Assembly (NCBI GenBank): GCA_902613845.1
Contig: CACMIW010000005.1
Span: 1 to 60,534 of the forward strand
DNA: 60,534 nt
Reading direction: 5' to 3'
Origin: an uncultured Alphaproteobacteria bacterium
GTDB taxonomy: Bacteria; Pseudomonadota; Alphaproteobacteria; HIMB59
Positions 38,253-46,497 of this stretch are shown here, piece after piece. The notes below the pieces were generated by a model. It had not been told where the DNA came from, made no database searches, and saw only the letters and a list, made by a program, of their open reading frames with translations. A program made the position numbers and the translations under genes. Numbering within the stretch: position 1 is the stretch's first letter; every line of letters begins with the position of its first letter.

Positions 38253-39326
38253 TTTTGATTTGTTAATTAGCAATAAATCTGCAATTACAAAATTGGTCAT
38301 AGCAATTCCAACTGGCACTGCTCTAATGCCTACACAAGGATCATGACGTCCTTTAGTTTTGATTTTAGTATTTTTAAAATTCTTTGTAACAGTATTTTTT
38401 TCACTTAACACTGAGCTTGTAGGTTTAACAATATATCTAAAAATAATATCTTGTCCTGAAGAAATACCACCTAATATTCCTCCAGCATGGTTAGTATGAA
38501 ATTTAATTTTCTTATTTTCAAAGTTAATTTGATCAGAACCATTAGTGCCATCATAGTTTACTAAATCAAAACCAGTACCAAACTCTATACCTTTTACAGC
38601 ATTAATGCTCATAATTGCTTTTGATAATTCTGAGTCAAGTTTTTGATATATTGGCTCGCCTATACCTATAGGACAATTTGAGACTCTAACTTCAATTACA
38701 GCACCAAGAGATGAACCTTTTTTTCGATGAGTAAGGATTAGATCTTCCCATTTTTTAACGATGGACTTATTTGGTGCAAAAAAAGGATTTTTGTTAATAA
38801 AATTATTATTCCAATTTAAGTTTTCTATCTTCTCATTTCCAATTTGAATAACAGCACTTGTAACATTTATTTTATTTTTTGAAATTTTTTTTAGAAGTAA
38901 TTCTGAAAGAGCACCTGCAGCAACTCTCATGGCAGTTTCCCTAGCACTAGACCTTCCCCCACCTCTATAATCATAATTTTTATACTTAATAAAATAGGTG
39001 TAATCGGCATGACCAGGTCGAAATTTATTTTTTATATCTGAATAGTCCTTGCTTCTTTGGTCAGAGTTATAAATTATCATTGATATCGGAGCACCAGTGC
39101 TTTTACCATTAAAAACTCCAGAGAGTATATTAACTTCATCTTTCTCTTTTCTTTGTGTTGTAAATTTTGACTGACCTGGTTTTCTTAAATCTAGCCTTGT
39201 TTGAATATATTTTGTGTTAATAGGTATTCCTGCTGGAAAGCCATCAACGACACAACCTATAGCTTCTCCATGACTTTCTCCCCAAGTAGTAAATTTTAAT
39301 AAATTTCCAAAAGAATTATGTGACAT
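38244..39326 (-). CDS. aroC: Chorismate synthase
   Basis: 360 residues, normal length. Signatures: NLLKFTTWGESHGEAIGCVVDG, the FRPGHADYTY region, GGGRSSARETAMRVAAGA, and GGILGGISSGQDI with KGRHDPCVGIRAVPV near the C-terminus. It forms chorismate from EPSP using reduced FMN, the last shared step to aromatic amino acids and folate. It lies 7 bases downstream of fabI on the same strand. Confidence 0.97.
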   Translation of the reverse strand: MSHNSFGNLLKFTTWGESHGEAIGCVVDGFPAGIPINTKYIQTRLDLRKPGQSKFTTQRKEKDEVNILSGVFNGKSTGAPISMIIYNSDQRSKDYSDIKNKFRPGHADYTYFIKYKNYDYRGGGRSSARETAMRVAAGALSELLLKKISKNKINVTSAVIQIGNEKIENLNWNNNFINKNPFFAPNKSIVKKWEDLILTHRKKGSSLGAVIEVRVSNCPIGIGEPIYQKLDSELSKAIMSINAVKGIEFGTGFDLVNYDGTNGSDQINFENKKIKFHTNHAGGILGGISSGQDIIFRYIVKPTSSVLSEKNTVTKNFKNTKIKTKGRHDPCVGIRAVPVGIAMTNFVIADLLLINKSKSL

Positions 39327-39333
39327 GAACTAA

Positions 39334-40155
39334 TTATTTTTTACTAAACTCATTTAATAATCCTGCTACACCTTCAGCTTCATCAACTGCTACCATTCCA
39401 ACTGTATGATAACCGCAATCAACATGGTGAATTTCACCAGTTACACCCGATGAAAGGTCGCTCAAAAGGTAGGCCCCTGTGCTACCAACATCTTCAAGTG
39501 TAACATTTCTCTTTAATGGAGAATTTAGCTCATTCCATTTTAAAATAAATCTAAAATCACCAATACCAGAAGCCGCAAGAGTTTTAATTGGGCCTGCAGA
39601 TATGGCGTTAACTCTTATATTTTTATCTCCCATATCCACAGCAAGATATTTAACTGAAGCCTCAAGTGCTGATTTTGCGACTCCCATTACATTATAGTGT
39701 GGCATAACCTGCTCTGCTCCATAATAAGTTAAAGTTAAAATACTCCCACCATTATCCATTAAATCATAGCAATATTTACAAGACTCAGTGAAGGAATAAC
39801 AAGAAATATTTAAACTATTTAAGAAATTTTCTTTTGATGTATCAACATACTTACCTCTTAGCTCATTTTTATCTGCAAACGCTACGGCGTGAACGAAAAA
39901 ATCCAATTTTCCCCATTTATCTTTAATTTTTTCAAAAGTATTTTTTACTGATCCTTCATCACTAACATCACATTGTATCAATAAATTAGAACCTACAGAT
40001 TTAGCTAAAGGATCTATTCTCTTTAATAGAAGATCATTTTGATAAGTAAAAGCTAATTCAGCACCAAAATTTGCACATTGTTGAGCTATGCCCCAGGCAA
40101 TGGACTTATCATTAGCCACTCCCATTATAAGCCCTTTTTTATTTTTTAAATCCAT
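39334..40155 (-). CDS. fabI: Enoyl-[acyl-carrier-protein] reductase FabI
   Basis: 273 residues, short-chain dehydrogenase fold. The NADH-binding MGVANDKSIAWGIAQ replaces the usual Gly-rich loop as in FabI, and the Tyr-x6-Lys catalytic pair is in MPHYNVMGVAKSALE. NAISAGPIKTLAASGI is typical. It reduces enoyl-ACP in the last step of each fatty-acid elongation round. It diverges from pdxH over 31 bases. Confidence 0.96.
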   Translation of the reverse strand: MDLKNKKGLIMGVANDKSIAWGIAQQCANFGAELAFTYQNDLLLKRIDPLAKSVGSNLLIQCDVSDEGSVKNTFEKIKDKWGKLDFFVHAVAFADKNELRGKYVDTSKENFLNSLNISCYSFTESCKYCYDLMDNGGSILTLTYYGAEQVMPHYNVMGVAKSALEASVKYLAVDMGDKNIRVNAISAGPIKTLAASGIGDFRFILKWNELNSPLKRNVTLEDVGSTGAYLLSDLSSGVTGEIHHVDCGYHTVGMVAVDEAEGVAGLLNEFSKK

Positions 40156-40186
40156 TTTTTGCTAAAATTAATATAATACTCATACC
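40156..40186. promoter_or_regulatory. Short divergent region fabI / pdxH
   Basis: 31 bases between two outward-facing start codons. A TATAAT lies at 40172-40177 on the plus strand, 9 bases before the pdxH ATG, which would give an almost leaderless message. No -35 match is found at the right distance, so this is only a weak promoter candidate. Confidence 0.3.
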
Positions 40187-40774
40187 ATGTCAGATAAATT
40201 AAATCCAATTATTAAGTTTAAAGAATGGTTTGATTTAGCCACTGAAAAAGAGATCAACGATCCTAATGCGATGTGTCTATCAACAGTTGACGATAAAAAT
40301 ACCCCCCATTCAAGGATGGTTCTATTAAAAGATTATAACGATGAAGGTTTTATTTTTTACACAAATTACGATAGCAATAAAGGAAATGACATTTTAAAAA
40401 ATGCTAATGTTTGCCTAAATTTTCATTGGAAGTCATTGTTAAGGCAAATAAGAATAGAGGGTAAAGTAGAAAAAGTCTCAAAAGAAACATCTGATAAATA
40501 TTTTAATTCAAGACATTATTTAAGTCGAATAGGGGCGTGGGCTTCTAATCAATCAAAAGTCCTAAAATCAAGAGATGATTTAGAGAATAAAATTGAATTT
40601 TATAAAAATAAATATCCTGAAAAAGAAAATTTCCCTCGTCCTGATTACTGGGGAGGGTTTATAGTAAAATATTCAAAAATCGAGTTTTGGGAGGATATGC
40701 CTCATAGAATTCACAAAAGAGAAGTCTTTGAGTTTAAAGATAATGATTGGCTATCGTATACCCTTAGCCCTTAG
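40187..40774 (+). CDS. pdxH: Pyridoxamine 5'-phosphate oxidase
   Basis: 195 residues. FMN-binding and catalytic segments: PHSRMVLLKDYNDEGFIFYTNYDSNKG, HWKSLLRQIRIEGKVEK, SRIGAWASNQS and the C-terminal WEDMPHRIHKREVF. It oxidises pyridoxamine/pyridoxine 5'-phosphate to pyridoxal 5'-phosphate. The 3' end overlaps the convergent nucleotidyltransferase gene by 4 bases. Confidence 0.96.
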   Translation: MSDKLNPIIKFKEWFDLATEKEINDPNAMCLSTVDDKNTPHSRMVLLKDYNDEGFIFYTNYDSNKGNDILKNANVCLNFHWKSLLRQIRIEGKVEKVSKETSDKYFNSRHYLSRIGAWASNQSKVLKSRDDLENKIEFYKNKYPEKENFPRPDYWGGFIVKYSKIEFWEDMPHRIHKREVFEFKDNDWLSYTLSP

Positions 40775-41226
40775 TTTTTAAAGTATTCACTCCATCTTTT
40801 TAGCAAATCAGAACTAGAAGACTCTTTGTGATTTCCACCTACACCAAATTTTAATTCAATATTATATATCTTTGCTGTTTCATATTCTAAAATTTTAGCA
40901 GTATCTGATCTATCACCTCCATTAGCAAAAATAATTTTTTCATTTGGATATTTATTTCTTATTTGAATTAACAAATTATTTGCACTTCCCAATTCATCAT
41001 CTTCAAATTCCATAGCTTCATTTACCACTTTTAAGCTATCAACAACATACAATCTATGTTTAATATCCATAAAAAAATTTCCTTTTTTATCAATTAACCA
41101 TTTATTAGAATTTACACCTACGATTAAAAAATTAGAAAACTCTAAACATTCTTTCATCATCATAATATGTCCTGGATGGATGGGATCAAATCCCCCTGAA
41201 ACAACACTGATAATTTTATTTTCCAA
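40771..41226 (-). CDS. Cytidylyltransferase-family nucleotidyltransferase (RfaE2/TagD-like)
   Basis: 151 residues from a TTG start. The HxGH nucleotidyltransferase motif is in GGFDPIHPGHIMMM, followed by the usual NGGDRSD and a C-terminal SSSSDLL in place of the ISST motif. Family members attach CMP or AMP to phosphorylated sugars or glycerol phosphate (heptose-1-P adenylyltransferase, glycerol-3-P cytidylyltransferase). The substrate here is not decided. It overlaps pyrE by 11 bases and is the last gene of the minus-strand operon. Confidence 0.8.
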   Translation of the reverse strand: MENKIISVVSGGFDPIHPGHIMMMKECLEFSNFLIVGVNSNKWLIDKKGNFFMDIKHRLYVVDSLKVVNEAMEFEDDELGSANNLLIQIRNKYPNEKIIFANGGDRSDTAKILEYETAKIYNIELKFGVGGNHKESSSSDLLKRWSEYFKN

Positions 41227-41860
41227 TTGAAATTGACTCTAAATAATTTTTTAAGTTCTTGTAATCTTTATCTGAAATGTAATTTGGAGAAATAGTTAAT
41301 ATATCTCTCCATGATGTGAGATAATTTAAATTCACATTCATTTTAGATATATTTTTTTTAGCTTTAGGGTAAATACCATAGTAAAAAACTACATAAATAT
41401 CTTTAACTTTAAGTTTATTTTGTCTTAAAGCTTTTATGAAATGTAATTTACTTCCCCCATCAGTTGCCATGTCCTCTACTAATATTGACTGATTATTCTT
41501 TTTATACTCTCCCTCTATTAGCTTACCTTTTCCAAACCCTTTAGGGCTCTTTCTTATGTATATCATTGGATATTTCATCTTTTGACACAGAAAGGAAGAG
41601 TAGGGAATACCAGCTGTTTCACCTCCTGCAATAATAGTCGAATTATCTTTATACTTCGATTTAATCTGTTTGCTCATTTCATTAATAATTAATTCTCTTT
41701 CTTTTGGAAATGAAATTAATTTTCTACAATCAACGTAAACAGGACTTTTTTTGCCAGATGTAAGAGTAAATTGTTTTTTGAAGTCTATATTAACGCATCC
41801 AATACTTAACAGTAAGTTTGCTATCTTTTCTTTATTATTTTTGATTTTGACCTTCGACAT
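41216..41860 (-). CDS. pyrE: Orotate phosphoribosyltransferase
   Basis: 214 residues from ATG 41860; a TTG four codons upstream is also possible. Signatures: [14 protein letters not shown], the loop [11 protein letters not shown] and the PRPP-binding [13 protein letters not shown]. It makes orotidine monophosphate in pyrimidine synthesis, the same pathway as carAB in this window. The 5' end overlaps the DUF2256 gene by 40 bases in another frame. Confidence 0.92.
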   Translation of the reverse strand: MSKVKIKNNKEKIANLLLSIGCVNIDFKKQFTLTSGKKSPVYVDCRKLISFPKERELIINEMSKQIKSKYKDNSTIIAGGETAGIPYSSFLCQKMKYPMIYIRKSPKGFGKGKLIEGEYKKNNQSILVEDMATDGGSKLHFIKALRQNKLKVKDIYVVFYYGIYPKAKKNISKMNVNLNYLTSWRDILTISPNYISDKDYKNLKNYLESISIGK

Positions 41861-41964
41861 TTTTCTGAACAATATTTAACATCATTCCATACTTTTTCCC
41901 ATTTTTTTCTCCAACTAAATGGTCTTTGGCATACCACACAAATTTTGAAATCTTTTTTATTCAG
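41821..41964 (-). CDS. DUF2256-family small zinc-finger-like protein, CTG start
   Basis: 47 residues, easy to miss. After a stop at the uspA end, the frame reads (M)[18 protein letters not shown], then [18 protein letters not shown] and a short basic tail. Cys-x2-Cys (codons 9 and 12) and Cys-x3-Cys (codons 32 and 36) with the PFSWRKKW core match the DUF2256 pattern. No ATG, GTG or TTG start exists before the first cysteine; CTG at 41964, directly abutting the uspA stop at 41965, is the only sensible start. It overlaps pyrE by 40 bases. Function unknown. Confidence 0.75.
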   Translation of the reverse strand: MNKKDFKICVVCQRPFSWRKKWEKVWNDVKYCSEKCRRSKSKIIKKR

Positions 41965-42444
41965 CTAAATAATCTTCTCAATCTCTTTATCTTCTAGATT
42001 ACCATTAATTATAACAAGAGGGCAATGTAACGAGTTAGATTTTTCATATATAAGTTTGTCAATTAAAGGTCCAGGCTTGCCTATATCTTTACTTGTAGCA
42101 AGAATAATAGTTGAATTAGATGAATATTTATTTAAGAAACTTATAAACTCATCGATCTCATTATATTTAAATATTTCAGATTTTGCTTTAATTTTAGATT
42201 TATCTGAGATGTAGTTATGCACTTCTTTATGTTTTAATTTTTCAGTTGTTATTTGATCTATATCCAAAATTTTTTCGGCCCCTGATGTAAGCATCATACC
42301 TTCGCTTGCGCTTTGAATAAAGCTTACAGTAATAATATTTGATTTAGTTATTTTTGCTCTCCTTATAGCAAATTTAACTGCAGTCCACATTTCAGCACTT
42401 TGATCAATAACTACAAAATAATTTCTATTATTATTTTTTTTCAT
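41965..42444 (-). CDS. Universal stress protein (UspA family)
   Basis: 159 residues, single Usp domain. It opens NYFVVIDQSAEMWTAVKFAIRRA and continues with a NIITVSFIQ strand and the C-terminal GKPGPLIDKLIYEKSNSLHCPLVIING, which corresponds to the nucleotide-binding loop region, though the canonical G-x2-G-x9-G spacing is loose. Its ATG overlaps (ATGA) the stop of the shifted membrane-anchor frame upstream, which suggests coupling to that frame. Role within the operon unknown. Confidence 0.8.
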   Translation of the reverse strand: MKKNNNRNYFVVIDQSAEMWTAVKFAIRRAKITKSNIITVSFIQSASEGMMLTSGAEKILDIDQITTEKLKHKEVHNYISDKSKIKAKSEIFKYNEIDEFISFLNKYSSNSTIILATSKDIGKPGPLIDKLIYEKSNSLHCPLVIINGNLEDKEIEKII

Positions 42445-42545
42445 TTTTTTCTAAATATTAAATTTGTAACTAAGCTAAGCAATAATGATATAGCAATCAA
42501 AATTATAATATAAATAAAAGACTCAGTTTTTAACAACTTTTCCAA
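42441..42545 (-). CDS. Detached C-terminal membrane anchor of the Alph_Pro_TM protein
   Basis: 34 codons if read from TTG 42545: EKLLKTESFIYIIILIAIS then a leucine-rich helix end and the basic close NLIFRKK. This looks like the conserved C-terminal helix and FRxK end of TIGR02186 proteins. It lies in the +1 frame relative to the preceding gene, whose frame stops at 42547-42549. It may be translated separately (a GGAGG lies 13 bases upstream of TTG) or, more likely, is the tail of one protein interrupted at the A8 tract. Confidence 0.6.
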   Translation of the reverse strand: MEKLLKTESFIYIIILIAISLLLSLVTNLIFRKK

Positions 42546-42546
42546 T

Positions 42547-43119
42547 TTAAATGAAATTCCTCCTTTTTTTTATTTGCAAGTTTTTAGATACCATCTTAAT
42601 AATTTCATCATTTTTTATCTCGTACATATAAACTTTTATATTTCCAGGTGATATATTATCTGGTATTAAAAATTTTTTTAAAAATAGATTTCCACTTATA
42701 CTTTCAAGCTCCTCTTCTATATACAAATTTTTCACCTTCATTGCTTTTCTTATTTTATGGAGTTCAAGAGAGTGATTACTTATTAATGAATGCCTATCCT
42801 TTAAAATAGAATATAAAAATATTTCATTCAAAGTCTTTTTAGGAGACGTGAAGATCGCAAAAAAACTAGGTTGATTATTCAACTCTTTTGTTTCGTTAAT
42901 CCATAAAAAACCTTCTTTAACTTTTGTTGTCAATTTAACTTTTTTATTCTCTCCTTCAAAAATGAAGATTACATCACTGTCTTTATCTTTATTTCCAAAT
43001 AAAACTACTTCTTTTCCTAAAAAATTTGAGTTTATTTCAATTTCGAATTGATCTAAGGAAAAATTAGATGCAAAAACAATTTTAATAAAAAATATGATTA
43101 TTAAAATATACTTATACAT
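42547..43119 (-). CDS. Alph_Pro_TM (TIGR02186)-family periplasmic protein, frameshifted near the C-terminus
   Basis: 190 residues as read: a signal peptide (about 1-17), then a beta-rich domain with the family segments KEVVLFG, DVIFIFEG and FFAIFTS. The frame ends in KKRRNFI right after a run of eight A (minus strand, 42571-42564). Dropping one A restores a 225-residue protein (42441-43119) with a C-terminal membrane helix and FRKK end, as expected for the family. It overlaps the TauE/SafE gene by 8 bases, a known alphaproteobacterial pairing. Function unknown. Confidence 0.75.
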   Translation of the reverse strand: MYKYILIIIFFIKIVFASNFSLDQFEIEINSNFLGKEVVLFGNKDKDSDVIFIFEGENKKVKLTTKVKEGFLWINETKELNNQPSFFAIFTSPKKTLNEIFLYSILKDRHSLISNHSLELHKIRKAMKVKNLYIEEELESISGNLFLKKFLIPDNISPGNIKVYMYEIKNDEIIKMVSKNLQIKKRRNFI

Positions 43120-44014
43120 AATTTATAATGAATAAGTTCTCAGGTGTTCTAAATAAATCATAAGCTAAAAATGATGAAATAATTAATAGTAACATACCAA
43201 ATGTAACTTTTAAATTTTCTTGATCAAGTATATCAACTATCCTTGCAGCTAGTGCAGCTCCAATAGAGCTACTAACTATTAATCCTAAAGCTAATACAAA
43301 ATCTATATTTTGATTTATGTATATTTGTAAAAATAAAGACACAAAGGATACTATCGTGATATTAAATAGAGATGTCCCTATTACTGAAATAGTTTTCATA
43401 CCTAAAAAATAAATCATACATGGAATAAGTATAAAGCCACCACCAATACCAGTTAGCCCTGTCAACACACCTATAAAAAAACCAATTAAAAGTGGTGCTA
43501 GTACACTTATATATAGTTTAGATTTTCTATACTTAATTTTAAAAGGAAGTCCATGTATCCAAGAATGTTGGTGTAATTTAAATTTTTTATTTTTATGTAC
43601 GATATTAACTTTAGCTGTTTCATAAAGAATAAATACAGCAGTTATAATTAAAAGAATTATATAGATACTATTCAAATAGTTATCAATTAAACCAATATTT
43701 TTTAAATTATTTAGAATCAATACACCAAAAAGTGTCCCCACTAATCCACCGATAACCATTGTTAAGCCCATCTGATAGTCTATGTTTTTTCTTTGAAAAT
43801 GACTTACAACACCAGTTGATGTCGAGGCGAATACTTGAACAGTTGTAGTTCCAACTGCAACAGCTGGAGGAATGCCAACTAGTATCAAAAGAGGAGAGGA
43901 TATAAAACCTCCACCTATGCCAAAGAGTCCAGATATAAAACCAATTCCAACTCCAAGGGAAATTAATATATAAATATTTATGGATATTTCAGCAATAGGT
44001 AGGTAAAAATTCAT
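43112..44014 (-). CDS. TauE/SafE-family membrane permease
   Basis: 300 residues, about eight membrane helices arranged as two repeats. Each repeat carries the family motif: GFISGLFGIGGGFISSPLL near residue 24 and GVLTGLTGIGGGFILIPCM near residue 190. The family exports or imports sulfonates, sulfite or related anions; the substrate is undetermined. It leads the minus-strand operon TauE-Alph_Pro_TM-uspA-DUF2256-pyrE-nucleotidyltransferase and diverges from the DHFR-like gene. Confidence 0.9.
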   Translation of the reverse strand: MNFYLPIAEISINIYILISLGVGIGFISGLFGIGGGFISSPLLILVGIPPAVAVGTTTVQVFASTSTGVVSHFQRKNIDYQMGLTMVIGGLVGTLFGVLILNNLKNIGLIDNYLNSIYIILLIITAVFILYETAKVNIVHKNKKFKLHQHSWIHGLPFKIKYRKSKLYISVLAPLLIGFFIGVLTGLTGIGGGFILIPCMIYFLGMKTISVIGTSLFNITIVSFVSLFLQIYINQNIDFVLALGLIVSSSIGAALAARIVDILDQENLKVTFGMLLLIISSFLAYDLFRTPENLFIINYV

Positions 44015-44058
44015 ATATTGAAATAAAATATTATACTTAAAATTAATAAAATAAATTA

Positions 44059-44592
44059 ATGATTAAATACACTTTAGCATTTGCTTGTTCAAGCGATGGT
44101 TTTATTGCAAAATATTCTGGAGATAACCCATTTGAATGGACTAGCTTGGAAGACAAAAAACACTTAGACAATTTAATAAAGAATCATAAATGGCAAGTTA
44201 TGGGCAGAAAGACTCATGAATTAAATCCAAACGATTCTAGATCAAGAATTATTTTTTCTAGAAAATACCAAAAAATCAAACAAATTAAAAATTCAATAAA
44301 TCAATATTATTTTAATCCAGATATTAATCAGTGGGATGAATTTGAAAATCTTTGCAAAGAAAGTGTTTTAATTTTAGGGGGAACAAGTGTTCATGATTAT
44401 TTCTTGTATGCTGATTTAATTGATGAAATCTTTATTACTATAGAGCCTTTAAAATTTGGAAAAGGCTTACCAGCTTTTACATACATAAATTTTACGGACT
44501 TAGTTCCTTACTTAAAAGAGAGAGGATATCGACATTCTGAAAAAAAAATTAATGATAAGGGCTCTTTGTTAGTTAATTTTTCAAAAACTTAG
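44059..44592 (+). CDS. Dihydrofolate reductase / RibD C-terminal domain-like protein
   Basis: 177 residues. The opening FACSSDGFIAK, the NADPH-binding VMGRKTHEL and VLILGGTSVHDYFLYADLIDEIFITIEP give the DHFR/RibD-C fold. The active-site pattern is not that of canonical FolA, so a pterin or flavin-precursor reductase or another role is possible. It is short and single-domain. The 3' end overlaps mobA by 12 bases, placing it at the edge of the molybdenum cofactor genes. Confidence 0.7.
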   Translation: MIKYTLAFACSSDGFIAKYSGDNPFEWTSLEDKKHLDNLIKNHKWQVMGRKTHELNPNDSRSRIIFSRKYQKIKQIKNSINQYYFNPDINQWDEFENLCKESVLILGGTSVHDYFLYADLIDEIFITIEPLKFGKGLPAFTYINFTDLVPYLKERGYRHSEKKINDKGSLLVNFSKT

Positions 44593-45174
44593 TAGTTCTG
44601 TATAATCATTTTTGTCGTTTACATTAAAAAATTCTATTTTTTTATTTTTTTTAAAATTTATATAATCAAATCCAATTTCTTCAGCAAATTTCATAATTTT
44701 ATAACCATTATTTTTTAAAAGGACTTCATTTAATTCCATAAATATTTTTGATGACCAAAAAGAGAACATTGGTTCGATAATATTATCAATCTTACAAATA
44801 TAAACTTTACTCTTTTTTTCTGTAATTGAGATAAAATTATCTATAATACCTGTGTTTATTATTGGGGCATCAGTGGGAAAAAGTGCAAACCATAAATCCT
44901 CTTTTGAGTTTTTATATAGATCAAGAGCGCTATGTAACCCAGCTAGTGGCCCTTTGTAACCGCCAATTTTATCACTTACAACTTTATAACCAAATATTTT
45001 GTACTTACTGATATCTCTATTAGCGTTAATAATAATCTCATTAGACTTTTCTTTAAGACTTTCTATTAAAATTTCAATAAAAAACTTATCTTTAATTTTT
45101 AAAAAACTTTTATTTTCATAACCCATTCTAGAGGATTTACCACCCGTTAGTATTATAGATACAAGCTTACTCAT
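44581..45174 (-). CDS. mobA: Molybdenum cofactor guanylyltransferase
   Basis: 197 residues. The GTP-binding loop ILTGGKSSRMGYENKSFL, the GPLAGLHSALD segment and LFPTDAPI are the MobA signatures. It adds GMP to molybdopterin to make the bis-MGD cofactor that FdhA needs. It overlaps fdhD by 8 bases on the same strand, so cofactor synthesis and formate dehydrogenase maturation are co-transcribed. Confidence 0.92.
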   Translation of the reverse strand: MSKLVSIILTGGKSSRMGYENKSFLKIKDKFFIEILIESLKEKSNEIIINANRDISKYKIFGYKVVSDKIGGYKGPLAGLHSALDLYKNSKEDLWFALFPTDAPIINTGIIDNFISITEKKSKVYICKIDNIIEPMFSFWSSKIFMELNEVLLKNNGYKIMKFAEEIGFDYINFKKNKKIEFFNVNDKNDYTELLSF

Positions 45175-45979
45175 CTTTGGTATATCTAAATTCTCCAGAT
45201 AAAATATTTAACCTTTTACCTCTAATTCTTCCAATCATTGTTAAATTTTTCTTTCTAGCTATTTCAACTGCCCAAGCAGTGAAACCTGATCGAGATAATA
45301 GTATTGGTATTTCCATTTTGATACATTTCAATACCATTTCACTTGTCAGCCTGCCAGTAGTGTAAAAAGACATTTCTTTTGCGTCTATTTTCTTATCAAT
45401 TATCAAACCAGCAATTTTATCAACAGCATTATGTCTTCCCACATCTTCAAAATAATACAAAGGTTTATCTCCCTGACATAAGACGCAACCGTGTATTGCA
45501 CCTACAGATAAATATAAACTTGGCTCAGTATTAATTTTTTTGGATAAATTCATAAGCTGTTGATGATCTATTCTTATTTTTTTATTTAAGGAAATGGTGT
45601 TTATTTCCTCAAATAAGTCTCCAAATACAGTCCCTTGTGCACAACCAGAAGTATTTACTTTCTTCTTTAATTTTTCTTCATAATTAGTTTTACTCTTTGT
45701 TCTCACAACAACTGTCTTTAGGTCTTTATGAAACTCAATCTTTTTTACATCGTCTATATTATTAAGCATCCCCTGATTGAACAAATAACCTATAGCTAAA
45801 TATTTTGGATAATCTCCTATAGTCATTATTGTCACTATTTCTTGGTTGTTTAAGTATAGCGTGAGTGGTTTTTCTTCAATGATTGGAATTTTTGTTATTT
45901 CGCCTTTTTCATTAATTGATTTTTTTAATTTAAATAAAGATCTGTTATTTACACTTGGTTTGATTAAAAAATCTGTCAT
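45167..45979 (-). CDS. fdhD: Formate dehydrogenase accessory sulfurtransferase FdhD
   Basis: 270 residues from ATG 45979; the longer TTG-type frame to 46018 would run into mobB. Motifs: TIGDYPKYLAIGYLFNQG, TSGCAQGT with one conserved cysteine (Cys113) where E. coli has C-x2-C, AIHGCVLCQ, FEDVGRHNAVDKIAG and TTGRLTSEMVLK. FdhD passes sulfur from a desulfurase to the bis-MGD metal of formate dehydrogenase, which is required for activity. It diverges from mobB across 29 bases. Confidence 0.94.
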   Translation of the reverse strand: MTDFLIKPSVNNRSLFKLKKSINEKGEITKIPIIEEKPLTLYLNNQEIVTIMTIGDYPKYLAIGYLFNQGMLNNIDDVKKIEFHKDLKTVVVRTKSKTNYEEKLKKKVNTSGCAQGTVFGDLFEEINTISLNKKIRIDHQQLMNLSKKINTEPSLYLSVGAIHGCVLCQGDKPLYYFEDVGRHNAVDKIAGLIIDKKIDAKEMSFYTTGRLTSEMVLKCIKMEIPILLSRSGFTAWAVEIARKKNLTMIGRIRGKRLNILSGEFRYTKDE

Positions 45980-46008
45980 TTTTTTCTTGATTGTATTATG
46001 GTGACAAG

Positions 46009-46497
46009 GTGAAAACAATAGCTGTTATTGGATGGAAAAATAGTGGCAAAACTACTTTAGTGAGTAATTTAGTAAAATTTTTTAAAGAAAATAAAATAAA
46101 AGTTGGTGTGGTAAAACATGCTCATCATTCTTTTGACATTGATCATCCTAATACAGATAGCTATAAAATTAGAAAATCCGGAGCATATAAAACTACACTA
46201 GTATCAGATAAAAGACTTGCATTCATAGAAGAGAAAGCTGAGTCACATATTAATTTAGAACGTTTGGTAGAAATTAACAAAGATTGTGATTTGCTAATAT
46301 TTGAAGGGTTTAAGAGATTTGATGATTTGATAAAGTTAGAAGTAAGCTTACAAAAAAATAACAAAGACTACCTCTACAAATCTATAAATAATGTTAAATA
46401 TATTGTTACAGACGATAATATTGATCATCCAATTCAGACCTTTAATCACAGTCAAATAGAAGAAATTGCCTCTAAAATATATTATGAAAACTCCTAG
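46009..46497 (+). CDS. mobB: Molybdopterin-guanine dinucleotide biosynthesis protein MobB
   Basis: 162 residues from GTG 46009 (a TTG at 45991 is less likely). It opens VKTIAVIGWKNSGKTTLVS, a P-loop GTPase start, followed by KHAHHSFDIDHPNTDSYKIRKSGA and LLIFEGFKRF, all typical of MobB. It assists MobA in MGD synthesis and delivery. It overlaps moeA by 14 bases and forms the start of the rightward moco unit. Confidence 0.92.
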   Translation: MKTIAVIGWKNSGKTTLVSNLVKFFKENKIKVGVVKHAHHSFDIDHPNTDSYKIRKSGAYKTTLVSDKRLAFIEEKAESHINLERLVEINKDCDLLIFEGFKRFDDLIKLEVSLQKNNKDYLYKSINNVKYIVTDDNIDHPIQTFNHSQIEEIASKIYYENS

